Source: Vibrio rumoiensis (GTDB lineage Bacteria; Pseudomonadota; Gammaproteobacteria; Enterobacterales; Vibrionaceae). From it: a stretch of DNA of 64,000 bases. A program made the translations under genes and the position numbers. The stretch's first letter is position 1, and each line of letters begins with the position of its first letter. The notes under the pieces are model-generated. The model saw only the letters and a list, made by a program, of their open reading frames with translations. It was not told the DNA's origin and did not search any database. The stretch covers positions 1,612,001 to 1,676,000 of the forward strand of contig NZ_AP018685.1 of assembly GCF_002218045.2 (NCBI RefSeq). The letters are read 5' to 3'. This document shows, piece by piece, positions 18,323-26,062 of the stretch.

Positions 18323-18647
18323 TCACCCTCACTCCAACACCAAAGTGTCAACAATGTCGTTTTAATGGTGATAAATTAATCGATATAGAGTGGTAATGTC
18401 AAAAGGATTGTCGACAGTTTGAGCGTTATTGATAGAAAAGAAATTAAGAATGTGAGCGTGGTGGCAAAAGTAGTGACTCTGACAAATCTCATCAATACTA
18501 ATAAGCATTTTTAAAGCGATAGCTACTTACTCATGAAGGATTCTTATAAGCCACTCTCATTTTTTCACTTCAAATCGAATAAAAAATAAACATTCGGCTA
18601 GACAATGTTTTTAATAGAGATAATGTCAAAAACTAAAGTACCTCATT
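18323..18647. other. intergenic region upstream of the prp operon
   Basis: This 325-base AT-rich gap lies between the divergent GntR regulator and the Mrr-like gene and must carry both promoters. Besides the two TGTC(G/A)ACA motifs listed separately I see no hairpin, RNA gene or small reading frame of note. Confidence 0.6.
18346..18416. promoter_or_regulatory. two candidate GntR-family operator half-palindromes
   Basis: TGTCAACA (18346-18353) and the perfect palindrome TGTCGACA (18409-18416) lie 24 and 87 bases upstream of the regulator start. GntR-family operators often have the form GT-N-AC, so these could be autoregulatory sites for the prp operon. This is inference from motif shape only. 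Confidence 0.35.
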
Positions 18648-19469
18648 ATGCCAAAAAGAAGTAAATCACTTTTTCTAGAATTCATTAACCTACCATGGTG
18701 GTGCAGCGTAATTGCATCAGCAGTCTGTTATGTATCCCTAAACTACTTAATTCCAGGTTATTTAGCCAACATGACAAACAAAGGGACATCCATTACTCAT
18801 GCAATATCTGGCGGGCTATCAACTGGCATAATGACTATTGCTCCAATCGTGAGCTTATTGTTTCTATTTACTGCTCTACTTTCATTCATTCGCACATTAA
18901 AGATTAAAACCACATACTCAAAGACATCAACCACCGAAGATCTATCGAAGCTTAGTTGGCTTGAGTTTGAAGCTTTAGTTGGCGAGCACTATAGAAAACA
19001 AGGCTATCAAGTGAAGCAAAGATTGGAGCATGGTGCTGATGGAGGAATCGATCTAAAAGTATCTAAGGAAGGAGAAAATCATTTAATACAGTGTAAGCAT
19101 TGGCGCTCACAGAAAGTAGGTATACAAGTTTTAAGAGAGTTATATGGTGTATTATTGGATAGCAATGCCGTAAAAATGATTGTCATTACGACTGGAGACT
19201 TTACCCTTGAGGCTCAAAACTTTGCTCTTAATAAGCCATTTGAACTGATAAACGGCACTCAACTTAGTCACCAATTACACAAAATACAAAAGCAGAAAGA
19301 TACTGATAACGATATACCTAACCTTAAGATTAATACTGTTTCAACTGCGTCACAGTGCCCTATTTGTCAGTCAAGCTTAGTGCTAAGAACAGCAAAAAAA
19401 GGCACAAATGCTGGTAGTCAATTTTATGGTTGTGAAAGCTTTCCACGCTGTCGGTACACTCGGTCTTGA
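18648..19469 (+). CDS. membrane-anchored Mrr-like restriction endonuclease with topoisomerase-type zinc finger
   Basis: A 273-residue protein with two predicted membrane helices (about 17-38 and 56-82), then an Mrr-like nuclease domain (100-210). The PD-(D/E)xK-type core is visible as GADGGIDLKV (Asp135) and IQCKHW (Gln148, Lys150), the Mrr variant with Gln in place of the second acid. The C-terminus has four cysteines (237, 240, 262, 268) in a zf-C4 topoisomerase-type finger. Mrr-domain proteins cut modified or foreign DNA; membrane anchoring suggests action at DNA entry or a DNA-maintenance role (inference). It ends nine bases from the convergent HNH gene. Confidence 0.85.
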   Translation: MPKRSKSLFLEFINLPWWCSVIASAVCYVSLNYLIPGYLANMTNKGTSITHAISGGLSTGIMTIAPIVSLLFLFTALLSFIRTLKIKTTYSKTSTTEDLSKLSWLEFEALVGEHYRKQGYQVKQRLEHGADGGIDLKVSKEGENHLIQCKHWRSQKVGIQVLRELYGVLLDSNAVKMIVITTGDFTLEAQNFALNKPFELINGTQLSHQLHKIQKQKDTDNDIPNLKINTVSTASQCPICQSSLVLRTAKKGTNAGSQFYGCESFPRCRYTRS

Positions 19470-19478
19470 AACAGAAAA

Positions 19479-20606
19479 CTATAAACCTTTAAATAATACC
19501 CCTCGATGATAACCAAGGTATTTTTTATGTTCTGGCATTACATTAAATGACATATCTTCGTTTAAACCTAGCACATCTGGTTTTTCTAAATACTTAGAAA
19601 TTAGAACCTTGCCATTATCATTAAAAGAAATGAACCCTAGGTCAAAAGCTTTATCCAAATTAGCTAAAAGTAATAAACCGTTGTATTTATCTAGTCGTTC
19701 TTGGTTATTAGAATCCCGCCAAGGCTTAATATGCGAAGCGACTAACATTTGGGTATTCTTATACTGAGTAACGGCGCAACCTCGCCACATATCAACTAAC
19801 TTTGCTCTAAAGTGCCCTTGCCCCATCCGAGTATTAACTAAAATTGTCTTTTCCGTCTCTGTCAGTTTTTTATCACTCAGCACATGACGGATATCAGCAT
19901 CTAGATCAACCTGAGATAAATCAGCTAAAAACTTATGGTAATGACTTAGCGCTGAGCTATACATACCATTCCCTTTAGCATCACGAACTTTAAACTCTTG
20001 TAACTGGCGAGCCTGATTTTCAAAGTTAACAAACAGGTGATACGACTTAATTTCTGTTAGAGCCTCTGAAATGATTCCTTTCTCTATCATCCAATTGGAA
20101 ATAGAGCCTCGAATTGCTCCAAGATAATTGATTGCTGTTTTTTCTGACTTACCAAGATCTAGCAACCACTGATGGAACAACGATGATAGATTAGAAAGAT
20201 TTGAAACTAATGATTCTTTTAGCTCATTAGAAACAATATAGCTTCTCATGTAATTAAACAGTTCATCATCAACATAAGCGTATGACACAGCTTTTTGTGA
20301 ATAACTTTTTGTATTTTGCTCATCATAGCCATCGTTATAAACAAGATGCCAAAAACCTTCGCTTCGTAAATGGAAATAAGGATTTTCAGGGCTATTCCTA
20401 TCATTGCCTTGAGCAAATTTGTCAAAGTAATGTGTGAACCTATCTTTTAAAACTGTATTAAATTCAATTTTATTTTCAGATAGATTCCCTGCTTGAATCA
20501 AATCCATAACCGTTAATAGCATGCAAACCTTATGCGGACTCTTTTTACCATTAGAAGTATTAACATTAAGACTGCTAAATTTATTTAAGTAGTAATCGTG
20601 CGACAC
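19479..20606 (-). CDS. multidomain HNH endonuclease
   Basis: A 375-residue probable restriction endonuclease. The N-terminal part (about 22-95; PHKVCMLLTVMDLI ... FHLRSEGFWHL) resembles the DNA-sulfur-binding head of ScoMcrA-like enzymes. A middle part (about 142-230; KSEKTAINYLGAIR ... NGMYSSALSHY) resembles the core-binding helical module of tyrosine recombinases and some restriction proteins. The C-terminal HNH domain has ASHIKPW (His292), YNGLLLL (Asn309) and a following LDKAFDLG. I chose GTG 20606 because GAGGA lies six bases upstream; an ATG at 20660 would overlap the upstream gene and add 18 unrelated residues. It follows the methyltransferase gene by 23 bases. Confidence 0.83.
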   Translation of the reverse strand: MSHDYYLNKFSSLNVNTSNGKKSPHKVCMLLTVMDLIQAGNLSENKIEFNTVLKDRFTHYFDKFAQGNDRNSPENPYFHLRSEGFWHLVYNDGYDEQNTKSYSQKAVSYAYVDDELFNYMRSYIVSNELKESLVSNLSNLSSLFHQWLLDLGKSEKTAINYLGAIRGSISNWMIEKGIISEALTEIKSYHLFVNFENQARQLQEFKVRDAKGNGMYSSALSHYHKFLADLSQVDLDADIRHVLSDKKLTETEKTILVNTRMGQGHFRAKLVDMWRGCAVTQYKNTQMLVASHIKPWRDSNNQERLDKYNGLLLLANLDKAFDLGFISFNDNGKVLISKYLEKPDVLGLNEDMSFNVMPEHKKYLGYHRGVLFKGL

Positions 20607-20629
20607 TTTTAATCCTCGGTAACAGAAAG

Positions 20630-21223
20630 CTATATTCGATTTAATACAACCGTTTCCCAAGTCACGGAGTTACGCTGCAACACATCATCAGAACCGGACT
20701 GTTGGCATATCACCAACCCGACTTGATTGGCTAATTTTTCAATTTCTTTAATCGACACATCGTAGCCTTCTCGCCCATCATCAAAAGTGCCATGACGTAG
20801 CGTAATCACGATCTTACCTTGAGCATTTAATCGTTCAGATAAAGCCTTTAATGAAGCAGCACGCACCTCAACCGGAATATGCATCCAGACCGCAGATAAT
20901 AAGATCAAATCAAACTGACGAGATAACGCCTCAACACCCACTAAATCTGGTAGGTAGTCTCCAAACCATTGAATCGAATCTGGTGAGTTTTGTTTTCCTA
21001 GCTGGCGTAAATTATCGCAAGGCTCTACTGCCACGACGGAACACCCTTGATTCACAAACCAACGAGAATCACGCCCTGAACCAGCACCAATATCTAAAAC
21101 GTTATAGCCAGATTGAGGCCAATACTCTTGCCAAGACTGATGAACAGATTCAAACGTCACCGAATCATATTGTTCAACAAATTGAGCAGATTTTTGGTTA
21201 TAGACAGCAATCGTTTGTGACAT
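20630..21223 (-). CDS. class I SAM-dependent methyltransferase
   Basis: A 197-residue Rossmann-fold methyltransferase. Motif I is VLDIGAGSGRDSRWF, followed by an acidic residue in VVAVEP, as in small-molecule or protein methyltransferases. There is no NPPY/DPPY motif, so it is not a typical DNA methylase. I chose ATG 21223 (MSQTIAVYNQ); ATG 21244 would add seven residues and has no ribosome-binding site. It shares strand and close spacing with the HNH gene, but a functional link to restriction is not shown. The substrate is unknown. Confidence 0.75.
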   Translation of the reverse strand: MSQTIAVYNQKSAQFVEQYDSVTFESVHQSWQEYWPQSGYNVLDIGAGSGRDSRWFVNQGCSVVAVEPCDNLRQLGKQNSPDSIQWFGDYLPDLVGVEALSRQFDLILLSAVWMHIPVEVRAASLKALSERLNAQGKIVITLRHGTFDDGREGYDVSIKEIEKLANQVGLVICQQSGSDDVLQRNSVTWETVVLNRI

Positions 21224-21316
21224 AGAAAACCCAAGGTAAGTCATTTGTTTATAATGATATATGACTCAGTTAGATATGGCGATGGGAGATAAAGAAAAGA
21301 TAGAGGTCTGTATGGC

Positions 21317-21347
21317 AAAAAAGCCCTAGCATTTCTGTTAAGGCTTT
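21317..21347 (-). terminator. terminator of hsdR
   Basis: On the minus strand, AAAGCC pairs with GGCTTT across a roughly 16-base loop and the right arm extends into TTTTTT. It begins about 15 bases after the hsdR stop. Confidence 0.65.
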
Positions 21348-21362
21348 AAGCGAGGAGCAGTA

Positions 21363-24300
21363 TTATTTCACTCCACTTAACATATCAAAAATAACTCGCG
21401 CAAATTGTTTGGTTTTATTCGGGTCAGACAACAACTGCATCATCTGCTCTTGGTGTGCTTCGTTACTATTCAAAATCGCATCATCAATAGCGCGAGGGAA
21501 GTCACCCAGCATAGCTTGCTCGCGAGTATTATTGGCTATTTGACTCATTACGGTTTCATTTTCTGTGAGCTTGTCACGCACCGTAAAGGCATAATTGATC
21601 ATATCTTTGTCGGTCAGATTGTCAGTAACAAACACCTCGTTCAATCGCTCAATGATGTAAGACAAAAATTCTTCTTTCTTGTCCTTTGGTTTGGCTGTAC
21701 CTACGTCGTTACTTGGGTGCAGTTTGTACTCTGGCGCATTCTCTTGAAGCTGAATGTCCTGCTGGCGGATTTTTGAAAGACGATAGTGACTCATGACCAC
21801 ATTACCAAGATCAAGTTCATCCTCTTCAATCACCTTCTCGCGTAACATTGGCCGCAAGTGCCGCGCATACAAACTCAACTTCTCTAGCTCTTTGTCATCG
21901 TAATCGACAATCTGCGACATAAACTCATAAAAGCGAACAAAGCTACCCAAATCTTTCTTGAAAATCTCTAGGCAGTCTTTCTCCTGCTTACACTCTTTGA
22001 AGGTGTTTTCCGCATTAGCGATTAACACCGCATCGCCTGTTTTTTTAGTGCGTTCAAACATGTTCTTGGCACGAATGTATTCTTCAACCGCAGAGCTGTA
22101 ACGCTTGCGCCAACGGTCAATGGCTGGCTTACAGATATTACTTATCGCCGCATTAGACTTGTTCTTGGTAAAGAAGGCATCAACGAACTGCTCGACTTCA
22201 GACCACAAGAAAATTCCACTTGCACGCAGCTTCTCTGCTAGGTCGAAAATCTTATCAGGGTCAGTGACATCCTCAAGCTCTGCCACTTGGTAATAAGGCT
22301 GAAAAGCATCAAGAATATCTTGCGGATCGTTGTAGAAATCGAGTACAAAAGTACCGCATTCAGCTTTGCCCAGATAGGTACGATTGAGACGAGAAAGCGT
22401 CTGTACACATTCAACCCCCGCCAACTTTTTATCCACATACATAGCGCAAAGCTTCGGCTGGTCAAAACCAGTTTGGAACTTGTTCGCCACCAGCATCACT
22501 TGATAATCATCAGTATCAAAGGCTTTACGCAGCTCGCGGCCTTTCAGCTCAGGGTTCATGTTGTGCTCAGTAAACTTCTGATCCATAAACGCGGTACTGT
22601 CTGGGTCAGCGGCGTTAAATTCCACTTCACCAGAGAAGGCGACCATCGCACGAATCCCTGCATAACTGTTTTCTGTTACGTATTTATCAAAAGCCAACTT
22701 GTAGCGCACCGCTTCTTTACGTGAGCTAGTGACCACCATAGCTTTTGCCTGACCACCCAATAAGCCCATCACGTTCTTTTTGAAGTGCTCAATAATCACT
22801 TTCACTTTTTGTGAAATGTTATGGTCATGCAAACGTACCCAGTTATTGAGCTTCACCTTAGCCTTGCCAGAATCGACCTCTTTGTCTTCTGCTTCTAGCT
22901 TTTGTTTGAGCTGATAGACCACTTTGTAGTTGGTGTAGTTCTTCAACACATCAAGAATGAAGCCTTCCTCAATCGCCTGACGCATTGAATAAATATGATA
23001 AGCCACTGGCAAGTTACGTTTAGAGGCTGGCTGATCGGGATCAGGTCTTCGGCCAAACAACTCAAGTGTTTTTGGCTTTGGTGTCGCAGTAAAAGCGTAA
23101 TAGCTCAGGTTGGCACTGCCTCGACGTGCTGCAACAGTGGCATCCAGAATATCTTCTGATGAAAGCTCGGTGTCATCGTCGGCTTCATCCGTCATCAACA
23201 CTTCTTTGAGCTTGCGCGCAGTTGAGCCAGTTTGTGACGAGTGCGCTTCATCGGCAATGATGGCGTAACGACGCTCTTTGAGTGACGTTGAATTCTCAAT
23301 CGCCTTTAACACATGCGGGAAGGTTTGAATGGTCACGATAATGATTGGCTGAGAGGTTTCTAGTGCCGTTGCCAACTTCTCTGATTTAGAGCCATCGCCC
23401 TCGTTGCGGTTGATGCGCCCCACCACACCATCAGCATGTTCAAACTGATAGATGGTGTCTTGTAGCTGGTCATCCAGTACGGTGCGGTCTGTCACCACAA
23501 TGATTGAATCAAACTGCTTGTTACCCTTATCATCATGCAGGGTCGAAAGTTGATGCGCTGTCCATGCAATTGAGTTCGACTTGCCCGAACCTGCACTGTG
23601 TTGGATCAGGTATTTATTGCCAGTGCCCTCTTCAATTGCGGCATTAACCAGCTTGGTGACCACATCCCACTGGTGGTAACGCGGGAAGATCAGGGTTTCT
23701 TTCTTGGTTTTACGCCCCTCCCAATCTTCCTTTTCTTCAATTTGAAGATGGATAAAGCGCCCGATAATGTTGAGCAAGTTGTCTGGCGTTAATACCTCAT
23801 TCCACAGGTAATCCGTAGCGTAACGGTTCTCATCTTCAGGAATATCATTACCTTTACCACCATCATGCGTGCCTTTGTTAAACGGTAGGAAGAATGTCTC
23901 TTCACCCGCAAGCTTGGTCGCCATGTAAACTTCATACTGGCTGACCGCAAAATGCACTAACGCACCACGTTTAAAGCTCAGAAGTGGCTCTGTTTTTTTT
24001 GTGGCAGGGTCTTTCGGCAAGCGGGTCAGTTTGTACTGCGCAATGGCATTTTCTACCGCTTGTTTAAATTCAGATTTAAGCTCAAGCGTAGACACAGGTA
24101 AACCATTCACAAACAGCACTAAGTCAATGCGCCAATTTTTGGCTTTTTTACCAGTGGCGTCTAATTCTGCTTGGGTAGCATACGGGCTATAAACTAACTC
24201 TGGTACGATACGGCAGATGTTTTGCTGATAATGCGCTAAGGTCTCAGGGTTGAGGTTATGCTCTGGCTTAAACTGACACAATTCAAAGCGGGCATTGCGG

Positions 24301-24641
24301 ATTTTCAAACCATGACGCAGCACACCCAAGGTGCCAAAGGTACGTGATGCGCGATCAGTCGCGTTTTCATCGGCTTTTTTAAGCTGAACCACCAGCGCAT
24401 CTAGGAAGTGGCGCTCTGAATCTGTGGGGAAGACTTTGCACAGCTTCTCCCACTCTTTCGGCTGCGTCTGTTTGATAAAGCTCAGCACATCCGCTTCGTA
24501 TAATGCCGATTCACGGTTGTAGCCTTCGCCTGTACCTTGCACCCAGCCATTGGCGATCATCTGGCTGATGATGTCGTCCTGAAATATCCGCTCGATTGTT
24601 GTGTCTTTCATAACCCTGTTCTTCTTATTTTTGATAGCCAA
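21363..24641 (-). CDS. hsdR: type I restriction enzyme R subunit
   Basis: HsdR is the motor and nuclease subunit of a type I restriction complex: it translocates DNA using ATP and cuts unmodified DNA. The 1092-residue protein has the N-terminal nuclease motif RIDLVLF...STLELKS (Asp173, Glu187, Lys189), a Walker A segment HSAGSGKSNSIAW (about 345), a DEAH box ADEAHSSQTG (about 465) and helicase motif VI near CVQTLSRLNRTY. All essential motifs are intact. It is the last gene of hsdM-hsdS-hsdR, 47 bases after hsdS. The start may instead be the ATG at 24611 (MKDTTIERIF); neither has a clear ribosome-binding site. Confidence 0.95.
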   Translation of the reverse strand: MAIKNKKNRVMKDTTIERIFQDDIISQMIANGWVQGTGEGYNRESALYEADVLSFIKQTQPKEWEKLCKVFPTDSERHFLDALVVQLKKADENATDRASRTFGTLGVLRHGLKIRNARFELCQFKPEHNLNPETLAHYQQNICRIVPELVYSPYATQAELDATGKKAKNWRIDLVLFVNGLPVSTLELKSEFKQAVENAIAQYKLTRLPKDPATKKTEPLLSFKRGALVHFAVSQYEVYMATKLAGEETFFLPFNKGTHDGGKGNDIPEDENRYATDYLWNEVLTPDNLLNIIGRFIHLQIEEKEDWEGRKTKKETLIFPRYHQWDVVTKLVNAAIEEGTGNKYLIQHSAGSGKSNSIAWTAHQLSTLHDDKGNKQFDSIIVVTDRTVLDDQLQDTIYQFEHADGVVGRINRNEGDGSKSEKLATALETSQPIIIVTIQTFPHVLKAIENSTSLKERRYAIIADEAHSSQTGSTARKLKEVLMTDEADDDTELSSEDILDATVAARRGSANLSYYAFTATPKPKTLELFGRRPDPDQPASKRNLPVAYHIYSMRQAIEEGFILDVLKNYTNYKVVYQLKQKLEAEDKEVDSGKAKVKLNNWVRLHDHNISQKVKVIIEHFKKNVMGLLGGQAKAMVVTSSRKEAVRYKLAFDKYVTENSYAGIRAMVAFSGEVEFNAADPDSTAFMDQKFTEHNMNPELKGRELRKAFDTDDYQVMLVANKFQTGFDQPKLCAMYVDKKLAGVECVQTLSRLNRTYLGKAECGTFVLDFYNDPQDILDAFQPYYQVAELEDVTDPDKIFDLAEKLRASGIFLWSEVEQFVDAFFTKNKSNAAISNICKPAIDRWRKRYSSAVEEYIRAKNMFERTKKTGDAVLIANAENTFKECKQEKDCLEIFKKDLGSFVRFYEFMSQIVDYDDKELEKLSLYARHLRPMLREKVIEEDELDLGNVVMSHYRLSKIRQQDIQLQENAPEYKLHPSNDVGTAKPKDKKEEFLSYIIERLNEVFVTDNLTDKDMINYAFTVRDKLTENETVMSQIANNTREQAMLGDFPRAIDDAILNSNEAHQEQMMQLLSDPNKTKQFARVIFDMLSGVK

Positions 24642-24688
24642 CTAAAGCAAAATGCCACTCTGCTTTCCCGACGAGAGTGGCAATAGGC

Positions 24689-26062
24689 TTAGGCGGTTTG
24701 TTCCAACGCTTGCTCTTGAGATGTTGGCGCTTGCCAGTTGCGCACGTCAATCTTGCCAGTGACAGCGGCTGAGATAATCGCCGTACGGCGTTCCTTTAGA
24801 AGATCCACTTGCTTCCCTGCTACACTCAGTAATTGGTCATATTTAATATTCTGGCGTTTGATTTCCGAACAAATCTCCTTCTGTTCTGCAAGTGGAGGGA
24901 GTGCTACCTTCGTTCCGAGAAAAGCCCCATGATTTAAATCTGGGATAGTTGTTGTTCCGGCTAGCATGAGTAAGTGCGATTTTAACTCCTGTACTTTCAA
25001 CAAGTTTACAAGAAAATTTTTCACAATTAGCTTTGAGTACTTAACCTTGAAAAAGTTATTATGAAAAGCACCATAAACTCCGGTTACAACTTCTCCTGTC
25101 GCGCCAGTTCTTGCGAGTAGAACGTCATCTTTGAAGCAAACAACTCGAGATGATGGTTTATGAATGTATTCTTTATACTCTGAAGCTTCACCTGCATGTA
25201 TAGACTTTATCGTGATGTATTCTATTCTATTTACATCTGGCTCATAAAAACGTTCGCTTTGCGGAATCTGTAAACCTTGAGATAACGATGTAAACCTACG
25301 AAATTGAATGACATCCCAATGCTCAGGCACTTCCCCTAACCACTCCACACCTGAATCTTTCATTGGTGCGTGTGGGTTCAATCCTTTGGTTACCGCATGG
25401 CTGATCACCGCTTGGCGTTTTTCTTTCAGCAGCTTAATCAGTTGCTGCTGTTTTTCAATCAAGGTGTCAATCTTGGCGGTTTCGTAAGTCAAAAAGGAAA
25501 GAATAGTGCTTTGCTCCTCGATATCAGGCAAAGGTAAAAACAAGCTTTTGACAATACTTGAATTCAAACCATGCATGATTGAGCCTTTACCTTGCTGTCT
25601 AATCTGGAAAGCAACTTCAGGTGACTCATCAATTAGCAACTTAAAGAATTCAGACTTCACTAAGTCTTCCCTCACTCTCAAACGAAGCAAATGAGAGTCA
25701 ATAATTCCTAATGCGGCAGCCTCAGGAACAATTTCGCATTTACCACTCGTTCCCATCATAGTAATTAGGATGTCACCCGGACTGGCTTTATATACTTCCA
25801 TCTCCTTAAACTTAGCATCACTAATTCTTCTCTTTCCCAGCAAAAAATTCTTTTTGATGACATTCTCTTGCCCAAATACAAAAATGCCATTTTCCACCAT
25901 GTCTTCAAGTTTTAAAGCGCTTCCAAATGGCCCAATCTTGATCCCTTCCGCTCCGTCTTTCAATAGGTATCTAATTTGCTTTGTGTTCCAATGCGATGGA
26001 AGCTCTTCTAAGCCGCTAATATCTGTAATCTGATACTCTGGATAGGTCTTATACTTACCCAT
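24689..26062 (-). CDS. hsdS: type I restriction enzyme S subunit
   Basis: HsdS sets the DNA sequence specificity of the type I methylase and restriction complexes. The 457-residue protein has two variable target-recognition domains (about 1-190 and 230-400), separated by a conserved helical spacer (LIEKQQQLIKLLKEKRQAVI) and closed by a similar C-terminal helix (QVDLLKERRTAIISAAVTG). This two-fold repeat implies a bipartite recognition site, which cannot be deduced here. Its start codon overlaps the hsdM stop in TAATG, showing translational coupling. Confidence 0.95.
   Translation of the reverse strand: MGKYKTYPEYQITDISGLEELPSHWNTKQIRYLLKDGAEGIKIGPFGSALKLEDMVENGIFVFGQENVIKKNFLLGKRRISDAKFKEMEVYKASPGDILITMMGTSGKCEIVPEAAALGIIDSHLLRLRVREDLVKSEFFKLLIDESPEVAFQIRQQGKGSIMHGLNSSIVKSLFLPLPDIEEQSTILSFLTYETAKIDTLIEKQQQLIKLLKEKRQAVISHAVTKGLNPHAPMKDSGVEWLGEVPEHWDVIQFRRFTSLSQGLQIPQSERFYEPDVNRIEYITIKSIHAGEASEYKEYIHKPSSRVVCFKDDVLLARTGATGEVVTGVYGAFHNNFFKVKYSKLIVKNFLVNLLKVQELKSHLLMLAGTTTIPDLNHGAFLGTKVALPPLAEQKEICSEIKRQNIKYDQLLSVAGKQVDLLKERRTAIISAAVTGKIDVRNWQAPTSQEQALEQTA

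Noticed and set aside
20630..21223. DNA methylase of a restriction-modification pair with the HNH nuclease
   Set aside because: The protein lacks the NPPY/DPPY or Pro-Cys catalytic motifs of DNA methylases and looks like a small-molecule methyltransferase.
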